This document shows positions 34,464-42,888 of a stretch of DNA of 54,609 nt, in pieces. The stretch is taken from positions 1-54,609 of the forward strand of contig DIDT01000013.1 in the NCBI GenBank assembly GCA_002418285.1, given 5' to 3'. The notes beneath the pieces were generated by a model, which was not told where the DNA came from, made no database searches, and worked only from the letters and a program-made list of their open reading frames with translations. The position numbers were made by a program, and so were the translations under genes. Positions within the stretch are counted from its first letter, which is position 1. Each line of letters opens with the position of its first letter. The stretch is from Phycisphaerales bacterium UBA5793. Lineage in GTDB: Bacteria; Planctomycetota; Phycisphaerae; Phycisphaerales; UBA5793.

Positions 34464-35381
34464 GTGGAGGCATTCGGGAAACAAGTTGCTGCCGACGTGC
34501 TGCTGGGACGAGTGGCTCTGCTGCGACCTTGGACCGATTCGACGGGACGCACTCTCGCTCCGGGGTCGCTTGGGACAATACTGGCTTCTCAAGCTGGAGA
34601 GACCGTTCGGGCTCGGTTTGCAGACGATTGCGCATGCGAGCTGTCGAGGGAGTGCCTCGCGAACGTGCGCTCGGATTCCACTCTGCCCGCCGCGCGCGAG
34701 TGCTCCATACTCTTTGCCTCGATCGTGGGATCTCGATCGCACGGCCTGGAGTCGGAGGGATCCGAAGTTGACAGGCGCGGGTTTTACATTGCAGGAGCTG
34801 CGGTGCAGTTTTCCCTCGACGGGGCGCCGGCTCAACTCGTGAATGATCGCGATCAGCTGTGCTTCTGGGAGGTTGATAAGTTTCTGCGGCTGGCACTCAA
34901 GGCCAATCCGACGGTGCTCGAATGCCTTTACAGTCCGATCGTGGAAGTTGCCTCACCTGCTATGCGTGGTCAATTGGAGCACTTCAAGAAACACGGCGTA
35001 TTCCTTTCCCGACGTGCGCATCAGACGTTCATGGGATATGCCGACTCCCAGTTTGAGAAAATGACGCGCGCTTACGAACAGCATGGAATGGTCAAGTGGC
35101 AACACGCGATGCACTTGATTCGACTACTTCGCGTTGGCATCCGTCTTGTGCGAACCGGCGCGCTCAGCGTGGTGGTGCCGGCCGAAGAGCGTGAAGAGCT
35201 GCTTGCCATCAAGCGAGGTGAGCGAAACTGGGATGAAGTGTCAGCGCTTCGGTCGGCGCTCGCCGAACAGTTCCAACAAGCAGCGAAGAAGTCGGTGCTC
35301 CCGGCGGAGCCGAAGGAGGAGGAGGTGAATCGCTTTCTTGTCGATTTGCGACTTGCGGCAGTGAAGGCGGCCCGGACATGA
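34464..35381 (+). CDS. nucleotidyltransferase-like protein with degenerate active site
   Basis: A 305-residue paralogue of the next gene. GTG at 34464 is the likely start. Residues 12-75 form a strand-rich module (GRVALLRPWTD, APGSLGTILASQAGETVRARFADD) not present in the neighbour. The nucleotidyltransferase domain has IVGSRSHGLESEGSEVDRRG. GS (89-90) is kept, but the first metal Asp is Glu101 (Asp103 is kept). In an ungapped alignment the third carboxylate position is Gln131. The C-terminal half (VLECLYSP, KWQHAMHLIRLLRVGIRLVRTG) matches the neighbour. It is probably inactive, serving a regulatory or substrate-binding role. It overlaps the next gene by 4 nt. Confidence 0.75.
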   Translation: MEAFGKQVAADVLLGRVALLRPWTDSTGRTLAPGSLGTILASQAGETVRARFADDCACELSRECLANVRSDSTLPAARECSILFASIVGSRSHGLESEGSEVDRRGFYIAGAAVQFSLDGAPAQLVNDRDQLCFWEVDKFLRLALKANPTVLECLYSPIVEVASPAMRGQLEHFKKHGVFLSRRAHQTFMGYADSQFEKMTRAYEQHGMVKWQHAMHLIRLLRVGIRLVRTGALSVVVPAEEREELLAIKRGERNWDEVSALRSALAEQFQQAAKKSVLPAEPKEEEVNRFLVDLRLAAVKAART

Positions 35382-36154
35382 TTGCCCAGCACGCATTCCT
35401 CGAGGCGCTCGCTGCGGAGCATCCTCGTCCGGTGCTGTTTGCGACCCTGAGCGGAGCGCACCTCTACGGCTTTCCTTCGGAAGATTCTGATTTCGACCTG
35501 CGAGGCGTCCACCTGATGTCGCCGGATGATCTCTTCAGCCTCGCCGAACCGAAGGAGACGATCATTCAATCGGGGGTTCGCGAGGGACACGAGATCGATC
35601 TTGTCACGCACGATGCCCGAAAGTTCTTCAACCTCATGCTCAAGCCCAACGGCTACGTGCTTGAGCAGCTGTTTTCACCTCTGGTTGTCCATTCGTCACC
35701 CGAACACGACGAACTGAGGGCACTTGGACGGCGTTGCATCACGCGGCACCACGCGCATCATTACCTTGGCTTTGCACGAAACCAATGGGAGTTGTTCCGC
35801 AAGGAGACTCCGCCGCGCGTTAAGCCACTGCTGTATGTCTACCGTGTGCTGCTCACTGGCATTCACCTGATGCGGACAGGGAACATCGAGGCGAATCTGA
35901 TTCGGCTCAACGAGTCGTTGTGCCTGCCCCGGATTGCCGACCTGATTCAGATCAAGTCCAGCGGAGCCGAGGATGTGACGCTGCATCACTCTGAAATAAC
36001 AGCCCATGAAAACGAGTACGCTCGGCTGGTCGATCAACTGGAACACGCAGGCGCCATCTCGACGCTTCCCGATGCGCCCACAGCACGCGACGGTCTGGAC
36101 GACATGCTCATCCGGCTTCGATGGAAAACCATTCAGACAACATATGGGATTTGA
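35378..36154 (+). CDS. RlaP-like DNA polymerase beta-superfamily nucleotidyltransferase
   Basis: A 258-residue predicted nucleotidyltransferase related to COG3541/RlaP proteins of RNA-repair contexts. Its active site is intact: SGAHLYGFPSEDSDFDLRG with Ser25-Gly26, metal ligands Asp38 and Asp40, and Asp74 in HEIDLVTHDARKFF. A helical C-terminal domain follows (VLEQLFSPLVV, LLYVYRVLLTGIHLMRTGNIEANL). The start ATG overlaps the paralogue's stop by 4 nt, so the proteins are made together and may form a heterodimer. No RNA ligase gene is adjacent. The nucleic-acid target is unknown. Confidence 0.82.
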   Translation: MIAQHAFLEALAAEHPRPVLFATLSGAHLYGFPSEDSDFDLRGVHLMSPDDLFSLAEPKETIIQSGVREGHEIDLVTHDARKFFNLMLKPNGYVLEQLFSPLVVHSSPEHDELRALGRRCITRHHAHHYLGFARNQWELFRKETPPRVKPLLYVYRVLLTGIHLMRTGNIEANLIRLNESLCLPRIADLIQIKSSGAEDVTLHHSEITAHENEYARLVDQLEHAGAISTLPDAPTARDGLDDMLIRLRWKTIQTTYGI

Positions 36155-36181
36155 GCGATTGTCATTGGGGCATCTGTGTGC

Positions 36182-36218
36182 AAAAAGCCAGCGCGAGGCG
36201 GTTTGATCCGCCCCGCGC
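36182..36218 (-). terminator. intrinsic terminator of the blaI-M56 operon
   Basis: GCGCGAGGCGG (36191-36201) pairs with CCGCCCCGCGC (36208-36218) with a single mismatch. On the minus strand the stem is followed by CTTTTTG (36187-36181). It lies 38 nt past the sensor-gene stop and may also stop plus-strand transcription from the nucleotidyltransferase pair. Confidence 0.7.
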
Positions 36219-36255
36219 CGGTGGGGTTAGAAGAGGCAGGCGTATGTCGTCCGAA

Positions 36256-38436
36256 CTACTTCTTTTGGGATTTCTCCTGACCTGTTTTCACGAGTTCGGC
36301 TTTGAGCGCCTCGAGAGCCGCCTGTGCTTCCTCGATGGTCATGGAGCCGCTGCTCACTTCAGCCTTGAGTTGACCGAGGAGTTCCTTCATTGAGTTGTGC
36401 AGCGAAGTTCGCTTCTCTGTGCTCTTCATGGCCGCCGCGATCTCCGTCTCAGCCTGCTCGGCGGTGATGTTCCCGGCCAGAACTTCCTGGTGCAGTTTGG
36501 CTTTGGCAAGTTCCAGGTGTGACATGAGTCGCGCCTGCTCCTCGTTCTTTCTCACAAAGGCGTCCAGCTTAGCCTCGGCTTCTTCGGGTGCGAGTTCTCC
36601 AGCCTCCACCGCCGAGTGGAGCGCCCGAGCGAGATCGGCGTGATTGCCTGCAATCGCGGCTTGCGCTGCATGCTGTTCCTGTTGTCGTTGCAGTGCCAGG
36701 ATTGCGCGCTGAGCTTCTTCGGAAGAGATTCGGCCGGCCTGAACGGCGTTGTGGATCGCCACAGCCGTCTCCTCAAGCTTGGCGGCGAGTTCGGCCTTCT
36801 CGGAGTGCAGGCCGCGGATGGTCGCCAGCTTGAGGGCCGCCTCTTCGGTGGAGAGTTTGCCCGCCTGCACTGCGGCTTGAATCTTCTTCGCGACATCATC
36901 GAGGTTGTGCGAGAGCGCCGCCCGATCTTCCTGCACCCGCGCGAGATCAAGCAGCTTGTCCCGGGCTTGCTCGGAGGTCAGTCTGCCTGCGGATACGAGC
37001 GCGCGAAGCTCTTCCGTCACGGCGTCGAGGTGCTTTCTGACCGCACCCTGCTCGGCGTGCGCACGGCGGAGGGTCTCCAGTTTGGCCTCGGCCTGCTCGG
37101 GGGTGAGCTTTCCAGCTTCAACGAGGGCTTGGATTTCCGCGGCGTCGTCCTGGATCTCGTTGCCCACTGCCGCATGCGCTGCGACCGCCCGATGAATCGC
37201 CTCCAGTTTCGCTTCCGCATCCTGTGCGGAGATCTGGCCGGATTCGACGCTGGACTTGAGTTTGGCAGCGGCCGCGTCGAGGTGATTGGCGACTTTGACT
37301 TTCATCGCGAGATGCTCGCGGACGGCATCGAGCTTGGCATTCGCTTCTTCCGGGGTAATGCGACCGGCATCGATACCCTCCTGAAGTTTGGCGACGACCG
37401 CATCGAGATAGGCGTCGATTTCCGCTTCCGTCGGTGGCTCGAACATGTTGCTCAGCGCGGTGGCGTGGGCGAATCCTGCCGCGGTCATCACCGCCGCGGC
37501 GGCGAGTGCTGCGACCCCCTGCCAGCGCATTGAAGTGGTGCGGACGGGTGAATTCGTTCCAAGAAGACGAGTGATTCGGTTCATGAGCGGGCCTCCGTTT
37601 GCCGCCAGGGCGGCTCTTGGGTGATTGATTCGAAGTGATTCAAGTTGGGTCAGGGCCTGGGCGAGAACTCTCGCGTCGCCGGCTGCGCAAACCGCGACAT
37701 CGTCACAGCAGTTCTCGCGTTCGGCACGGATCTGTCGAGAGAGCCACCACACAACGGGGTGGAAAAAGAGGATTGTTTCGATCATCACCTGGATCGCATT
37801 GACCACGTGATCGCAGCGGCGAATGTGCGACAGCTCGTGCGCGAGAATCGATCGCAGTTGATCCGGTGTGAGTGATGCAAAGGCCGACGCAGGCACCAAC
37901 ACAACCGGGGCGAGCCAACCCACAACCATCGGCGCTTCGGCCAGACCGCTGCGCAGGAGGGAAACAGCGCGTGAAACGCCAAGCTCTTCCCGCAGCGTAT
38001 CGAACACCTGCTGCCAATGCGCTTCAGGCGGGGACGTCGAAACCGTGCGCAATCGCTGGAGAGCGATCCACTGCCCGAGGAAGCGCAATGAACCAAGCGA
38101 CACGCCGGCGATCCAGAACCAGGCGACAACGTCGACGACCTGACTCGACAATTCACTCCCCCGGAGGAAGGTCTCGAGACGGTCTGGATCGAGGATGATG
38201 CCAGATGAGGTCGCGCCGCTGGGGAGCATCAGCACAAACGTCACGATGAAAGCGATGGCGCCGGCGGCCAGTGCGATGCAACCCGCCGCGTAGCGTGCGG
38301 CTGCGGGACCTTTCTTCAGCGCCGCGAGGCAGATCGCGGCGATGAGCCCCACCACAGCTCCCTGCCAGGCGAAGTGGATCACGGCCCAGCCCAGTGCGGT
38401 GAAGATCGACGCGAGATCGGGAAGGTTGTGCATCAT
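36256..38436 (-). CDS. BlaR1-like M56 sensor protease with nine 42-residue SHOCT-like repeats
   Basis: A 726-residue membrane protein. The N-terminal part has four membrane helices and a cytoplasmic M56 metalloprotease: HELSH (200-204) with zinc ligands and catalytic Glu201, and ENCCDD (241-246). A last membrane helix (305-327) leads outside. Instead of a penicillin-binding sensor, residues 344-726 are nine tandem repeats of 42 residues (one of 45), each of the form LDxxxxxLxxxVxAGxITxEEAxAKLxAxR. The 'AGxITxEEAxxKL' core resembles the SHOCT motif. The gene overlaps blaI by 4 nt. It is likely that a ligand or stress sensed by the repeats triggers cleavage of BlaI. Sensing is not to be assumed for beta-lactams. 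Confidence 0.85.
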   Translation of the reverse strand: MMHNLPDLASIFTALGWAVIHFAWQGAVVGLIAAICLAALKKGPAAARYAAGCIALAAGAIAFIVTFVLMLPSGATSSGIILDPDRLETFLRGSELSSQVVDVVAWFWIAGVSLGSLRFLGQWIALQRLRTVSTSPPEAHWQQVFDTLREELGVSRAVSLLRSGLAEAPMVVGWLAPVVLVPASAFASLTPDQLRSILAHELSHIRRCDHVVNAIQVMIETILFFHPVVWWLSRQIRAERENCCDDVAVCAAGDARVLAQALTQLESLRINHPRAALAANGGPLMNRITRLLGTNSPVRTTSMRWQGVAALAAAAVMTAAGFAHATALSNMFEPPTEAEIDAYLDAVVAKLQEGIDAGRITPEEANAKLDAVREHLAMKVKVANHLDAAAAKLKSSVESGQISAQDAEAKLEAIHRAVAAHAAVGNEIQDDAAEIQALVEAGKLTPEQAEAKLETLRRAHAEQGAVRKHLDAVTEELRALVSAGRLTSEQARDKLLDLARVQEDRAALSHNLDDVAKKIQAAVQAGKLSTEEAALKLATIRGLHSEKAELAAKLEETAVAIHNAVQAGRISSEEAQRAILALQRQQEQHAAQAAIAGNHADLARALHSAVEAGELAPEEAEAKLDAFVRKNEEQARLMSHLELAKAKLHQEVLAGNITAEQAETEIAAAMKSTEKRTSLHNSMKELLGQLKAEVSSGSMTIEEAQAALEALKAELVKTGQEKSQKK

Positions 38437-38825
38437 GATTCACGCTCCTCGAGTCGATCGAGCATCTCGCGAATCTCGTTCAGTTCCTCCGGCGTTGACT
38501 TGCGCATCGCCAGCGCCTGGAGCACAAGGTTCCCCGGCGAGCCACTGAAGGCTCGATCGAGCAGATCTTTCAGAAGGAAACGCTGCGTCTGCTGCTGAGG
38601 GCGTGCGGCTCGGTAGACCTGGGGGCGGACGGATGAGTCGCGCTCGAGCAGGCCCTTGTCAGTCATGATCTGCATCAGCTTGAGCACCGTTGTGTAGCCG
38701 ATGTTCTGGGTCTCGCCAAGCCGCTGAAACACCTCGCGGACGGTGGCCGCCTTGCGCTCCCAGATCACGCCGAGTATGGCGAGTTCGGCTTCGGTGGGTT
38801 TTCGTTCGGGGGGCTTGCGGGCCAT
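38433..38825 (-). CDS. BlaI/MecI/CopY family transcriptional repressor
   Basis: A 130-residue winged-helix repressor. The ATG at 38823-38825 is set by GAGGAG 6 nt upstream. The sequence PTEAELAILGVIWERKAATVREVFQRL and IGYTTVLKLMQIMTDKGLLERD is the MecI-type wHTH. The C-terminal helices (LLDRAFSGSPGNLVLQAL) form the dimerisation and protease-cleavage region. It is co-transcribed with the M56 sensor downstream, forming a BlaI-BlaR1-type derepression circuit. Two dyads in the promoter region are candidate operators. Confidence 0.93.
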   Translation of the reverse strand: MARKPPERKPTEAELAILGVIWERKAATVREVFQRLGETQNIGYTTVLKLMQIMTDKGLLERDSSVRPQVYRAARPQQQTQRFLLKDLLDRAFSGSPGNLVLQALAMRKSTPEELNEIREMLDRLEERES

Positions 38826-38862
38826 CGGGGCTCCTCTCAGAAGGCTCTCTCGTCGAGAGTAC

Positions 38863-38876
38863 ACGAAGACTTTCGT
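38863..38876. promoter_or_regulatory. candidate BlaI operator, proximal dyad
   Basis: ACGAA-GACT-TTCGT, a perfect 5-bp inverted repeat about 40 nt upstream of the blaI ATG. It shares its half-site ACGAA with the distal dyad, whose centre is 41 bp away (about four helical turns). A possible -10 (TACTCT on the minus strand, 38861-38856) abuts it. Confidence 0.6.
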
Positions 38877-38901
38877 CAAGTCCACAGGCAAACCTGCAAT
38901 T

Positions 38902-38919
38902 TGACGAAAAACTTCGTCA
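38902..38919. promoter_or_regulatory. candidate BlaI operator, distal dyad
   Basis: TGACGAA-AAAC-TTCGTCA, a perfect 7-bp inverted repeat with the same half-site and spacer length as the proximal dyad. Two identical-type dyads in the leader of a BlaI gene fit autorepression. The half-site differs from the TACA/TGTA type known for Gram-positive BlaI/MecI. Confidence 0.6.
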
Positions 38920-39096
38920 TCCTGTCTTTGGGAGTCAGTCGCGTCGGATTTTGGCCCCCACACCGGCATGGACGCAGGCAATCCTCAGGCCAGATCTGCA
39001 TTCTGACGCGCCCGGTGTGAGGCGATCCACCCAATAAGGACCCCGGAACCACGAGTTGGAGGATGTTTCACGGCGATTCAAACTACCATCGAAGTT

Positions 39097-41574
39097 ATGG
39101 CGTCGCGCACCGGGAACTCGGCTGCGGAGACGGCCAACGGGCTGGACCGCGCCCCGCTGGCAGATGTTCAGCGGCAGCTGCGGACTTCGCCGCAGGGTCT
39201 TAGCACGAGCGAGGCGCAGTCGCGACTGGGCGCCTATGGCCCGAATGAACTCGACGAGCACCGCGTCAACCCAGTTCTCAAATTCCTATCTTACTTCTGG
39301 GGTCCGATTCCCTGGATGATCGAGGCGGCAGCTGTGTTGTCGGCCGTCGTGCAACACTGGAGCGATTTCGCGATCATCAGCGTATTGCTCGCGTCCAATG
39401 CCGTGGTCGGCTTCTGGGAGGAGTTTCACGCGGGGAATGCAATTGCCGCACTCAAGGCGACGCTGGCGCTGAAGGCCAAAGTGAAACGTGATGGGGCGTG
39501 GGTGACTGTCCCCGCCCGTGAACTCGTGCCCGGAGACATCGTGCGGTTGCGCATCGGCGACGTTGTTCCTGCCGATGCGAGATTGCTCGAAGACCAGCCG
39601 ATGGAGATCGACCAGTCGGCGCTCACAGGTGAGTCGCTGCCGGTGTCGCGCACGCAAGGCGATGCCGTCTACTCGGGCGCGGTGGTCAAGCAAGGCGAAG
39701 GCGACGGGCTGGTTTACGCCACCGGAGCTGCGACGTTCTTTGGCAAGACGGCCCAACTCGTGGAAGGCACGCGGCTGGTGAGTCACTTCCAGCGTGCCGT
39801 GCTGAAGATCGGCGATTTTCTCATTGTCATCGCCGTGGCGCTCGTGGCCCTCATCCTGCTTGTGGCGTTGTTTCGTGGCGATCCGATTCTGACGACACTT
39901 CAATTCGCGCTGGTGCTGACCGTTGCGGCGATTCCCGTGGCGCTGCCCACGGTGCTGTCTGTCACCATGGCCGTCGGCGCGCGAGTGCTGGCGCGCCGGC
40001 AGGCAGTGGTCACGCGGCTGGCCGCCATCGAAGAACTCGCCGGCGTGGACATTCTCTGCACTGACAAGACCGGCACGCTGACGCAGAACCGACTCACACT
40101 GGGCGAACCGTTCACCCTGCCGGGCGTGCCATCCAGCGAAGTGATCCTCGCGGCGGCGCTGGCGTCGCGCGCGGAGGATCAGGACGCGATCGATGCCGCG
40201 GTACTTGAAACTCAAGGAACCGTGCCGCCGGGATATGAGATCACGAAGTTCCAGCCATTCGATCCGGTGAACAAGCGCACCGAAGCGCAGGTGCGCGATC
40301 AGGATGGAAAGACGTTCTCAGTGAGCAAGGGGGCGCCACAGGTGATCCTCGCGCTCGCGGGGGACACGGAGCGGATCAGTGCGGACATCGACAAAGCCGT
40401 ACGGGGCTTTGCCGCGCGAGGGTTTCGGTCGCTTGGCGTTGCTCGGCAAGAGGCACGTGGGACGTGGCGCGTGCTTGGCGTCTTGCCCTTGTTCGATCCG
40501 CCGCGCGAGGATTCGAAGTCCACGATTGCTGCAGCCAAAGGCCTCGGCCTGCGCGTGAAGATGGTCACGGGAGACCAGGTGGCCATCGCCCACGAGATTG
40601 CTCACGAACTCGATCTGGGGGATGAGATCATTGATGCGCGACTCTTTTCCGAGGGAGGTGCGACCGGAGCAGTGCTCGACGAGCAGATCGATCGGGCAGA
40701 TGGTTTCGCGCAGGTGTACCCTGAGCACAAGTATCGCATCGTCGAATCGCTGCGCCGGCGCGGCCACATCGTCGGGATGACCGGTGATGGCGTCAATGAC
40801 GCCCCGGCGCTCAAGAAGGCAGACGCGGGTATTGCAGTGAGCGGCGCCACAGATGCGGCTCGCGCGGCGGCGGACATTGTGCTTCTCACGCCGGGCCTGT
40901 CGGTCATCATCGACGCAATCCGCGAGAGTCGGCGCATCTTCCAGCGCATGAACACCTATGCCATCTACCGCATCGCGGAAACCATCCGGGTGCTGCTGTT
41001 CATGACGCTGTCGATCCTGATCTTCAACTTCTATCCGGTGACGGCGGTGATGATCGTGCTGCTGGCGCTTCTCAACGATGGAGCCATTCTGTCGATCGCC
41101 TACGACAACGTGCGGCCATCGGACAAGCCCGAAGCATGGAACATGCGCCGCGTATTGAGTGTCGCTTCGATGCTTGGGTTGCTGGGCGTCTTCGCCTCGT
41201 TCGGTCTGTTCTACCTGGCGCAGACCCACTTTCACGTGGATCGTGAGCACATTCAAACGCTCATGTATCTCAAACTCTCGGTGGCCGGTCACCTGACGGT
41301 GTTCGTGACGCGCACGCGCGGGCCGTTCTGGTCGATTCGTCCGGCCGCGGCGCTGGTGGTTGCGGTTATCTCCACGCAGATCATCGCCACGCTGGTCGCT
41401 GTGTACGGGCTGTTCATGACGCCGATCGGCTGGGAAGCGGCGCTGCTGGTGTGGGGCTATGCGCTGGCGTGGTTTTTCGTGAACGATGCGGCAAAGCTGC
41501 TGGCGTATCGTGTGCTCGATCCGGGCCGACCCGGGTTGCTCGTGCCACGGTCAGCGCGATCCTGCAAGCACTGA
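39097..41574 (+). CDS. plasma-membrane proton-efflux P-type ATPase (P3A)
   Basis: An 825-residue P-type ATPase of the P3A (H+-pumping) type. The actuator domain has LTGES (176-180) and the phosphorylation site is Asp323 in CTDKTGTLTQ. The ion-path sequence is AAIPVALPTVLSVTMAVGA. The nucleotide-binding domain contains VSKGAPQ, and the hinge is TGDGVNDAPALKKADAGIAV. Ten membrane helices are expected. The C-terminus is short, lacking the long autoinhibitory tail of plant pumps. A TACCAT hexamer 7 nt upstream of the ATG and no Shine-Dalgarno suggest a leaderless mRNA. It is convergent with the DUF4010 gene and lies near cydAB and PPK2. Electrogenic H+ export under acid or energy stress is a plausible role. 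Confidence 0.92.
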   Translation: MASRTGNSAAETANGLDRAPLADVQRQLRTSPQGLSTSEAQSRLGAYGPNELDEHRVNPVLKFLSYFWGPIPWMIEAAAVLSAVVQHWSDFAIISVLLASNAVVGFWEEFHAGNAIAALKATLALKAKVKRDGAWVTVPARELVPGDIVRLRIGDVVPADARLLEDQPMEIDQSALTGESLPVSRTQGDAVYSGAVVKQGEGDGLVYATGAATFFGKTAQLVEGTRLVSHFQRAVLKIGDFLIVIAVALVALILLVALFRGDPILTTLQFALVLTVAAIPVALPTVLSVTMAVGARVLARRQAVVTRLAAIEELAGVDILCTDKTGTLTQNRLTLGEPFTLPGVPSSEVILAAALASRAEDQDAIDAAVLETQGTVPPGYEITKFQPFDPVNKRTEAQVRDQDGKTFSVSKGAPQVILALAGDTERISADIDKAVRGFAARGFRSLGVARQEARGTWRVLGVLPLFDPPREDSKSTIAAAKGLGLRVKMVTGDQVAIAHEIAHELDLGDEIIDARLFSEGGATGAVLDEQIDRADGFAQVYPEHKYRIVESLRRRGHIVGMTGDGVNDAPALKKADAGIAVSGATDAARAAADIVLLTPGLSVIIDAIRESRRIFQRMNTYAIYRIAETIRVLLFMTLSILIFNFYPVTAVMIVLLALLNDGAILSIAYDNVRPSDKPEAWNMRRVLSVASMLGLLGVFASFGLFYLAQTHFHVDREHIQTLMYLKLSVAGHLTVFVTRTRGPFWSIRPAAALVVAVISTQIIATLVAVYGLFMTPIGWEAALLVWGYALAWFFVNDAAKLLAYRVLDPGRPGLLVPRSARSCKH

Positions 41575-41595
41575 TTTGAGTTTGTCACGTGGGCA

Positions 41596-42867
41596 TCATG
41601 CGATAAGCCATGCGGCAGCCAGTCCGGCGACTGCGAGAATCGTCAGTCCGATGAAGGGCAGCAGCCCGTTTCGCCATGTGCCGAATGAAGTCGTGTAGAA
41701 CGCCTTGAGCAGGTTGTTGGATGAGGCGGAGATGAGAATCGCGGCTTTCATGCTGGTGAGAGCAAGGTCGTCCCCGCCGTGTGCGAGACTCAGTACGAAG
41801 GGATCGATATCGGTGACGCCGACGATCGCAGCCAGGCTGTACACTCCGACGGAGCCGAAATGCTGCTTGATCCAGCCCGTGGAGATTGAGACGATGACAA
41901 AGAGCAGCGCGAAGACGACGGCGGCGCCGATTTCAAGCGGGTTGGGCGGTCTGATGGGTTCACCGCGATCGTCGGGGTTTGGCCGCGCGCGCCACTTGAG
42001 CGTGATGGCTGCAATGATCACACCCATCAGCGAAAGCGACAACAGCCAAGGCGCCAAGGCCAGCGCCAGGGGGATGTTGAAGATCGCAATGAGCAGTCCG
42101 ATCCGCACATACATGACTGCCGTCGCGAGCACGACACCAGACTGCAACTGCCGGATGTGCGGGCCGGCCCCCTCCATCCGCCGCGCCAGGACGACGGTGG
42201 TGGCAGTGGATGAGTACATGCCGCCGAAGACTGAAGCAAAGAACACGCTTCCGGTGGGCGAGAGGTAACGCTGGATCAGGTAACTGGCGTAGGAGATGCA
42301 GCAGACAACGACGACGGCAAGCCCGGCCTGAAAGGGCGTCAGCGTGGTGAGCGCTGTGACCGGTTCGCGCGGCAGCAGAGGGAGGGCGATGCCGGTGAGG
42401 ATGAGGAATTGGACCAGCGTGATGATCTCTTCGCCGGGCATCTTGCGCGCCAGCGCATGAAGCCGTTCGCGAGCTCTCAGGAGCAGCACCGCCAGCACGG
42501 TTAGACCAATGGCGACCCAGCTCGGTTGCGCCAGCGCGATCGGACCGAGGATGTAGACGAGCAGGTTGCACAATGGCACCATGATCCCATCAACGGAATC
42601 TTCGGTTGGTTCATGGCGCTCCACTTCGGACCGGTAGTACGGATAGAGCCAGATGCCCAGCACGAGCAGCCCGCAGGTAAACGGTGCCAGGTAATGCGGT
42701 TCGATAAGGTAGAGAAATCCGCCCGCGACAGCCAACAGCGGAAAGGTCCTGATTCCACCCGGCCGGCTCGAATGGCTGTTCCAGTAGAACCCTTCGAACG
42801 CCAGGCCGAGGAAGAAGGACAGCCCGATGAGCAGCGCGACCTTCTGGATGGTCAAATCAACTGGCAT
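41596..42867 (-). CDS. DUF4010 family membrane protein (MgtC-like N-terminus)
   Basis: A 423-residue polytopic protein with about twelve helices. The first segment (VALLIGLSFFLGLAFEGFY) and the FPLLAVAGGFLYLIEP stretch resemble the MgtC/SapB N-terminus. The C-terminal half is DUF4010, with YSLAAIVGVTDIDPFVLSLAHGG and ILISASSNNLLKAFYTTSFG. The substrate is not known; Mg2+ or other ion transport has been suggested only from family resemblance. It precedes PPK2 and cydAB on the same strand with short gaps (21 nt to the PPK2 stop). Confidence 0.82.
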   Translation of the reverse strand: MPVDLTIQKVALLIGLSFFLGLAFEGFYWNSHSSRPGGIRTFPLLAVAGGFLYLIEPHYLAPFTCGLLVLGIWLYPYYRSEVERHEPTEDSVDGIMVPLCNLLVYILGPIALAQPSWVAIGLTVLAVLLLRARERLHALARKMPGEEIITLVQFLILTGIALPLLPREPVTALTTLTPFQAGLAVVVVCCISYASYLIQRYLSPTGSVFFASVFGGMYSSTATTVVLARRMEGAGPHIRQLQSGVVLATAVMYVRIGLLIAIFNIPLALALAPWLLSLSLMGVIIAAITLKWRARPNPDDRGEPIRPPNPLEIGAAVVFALLFVIVSISTGWIKQHFGSVGVYSLAAIVGVTDIDPFVLSLAHGGDDLALTSMKAAILISASSNNLLKAFYTTSFGTWRNGLLPFIGLTILAVAGLAAAWLIA

Positions 42868-42888
42868 GCAACTTCCAGGAGCCCACTA

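Noticed and set aside
36256..38825. Beta-lactam resistance sensor BlaR1 in the strict sense
   Set aside because: The protease and BlaI parts fit, but there is no penicillin-binding domain and no beta-lactamase gene nearby.
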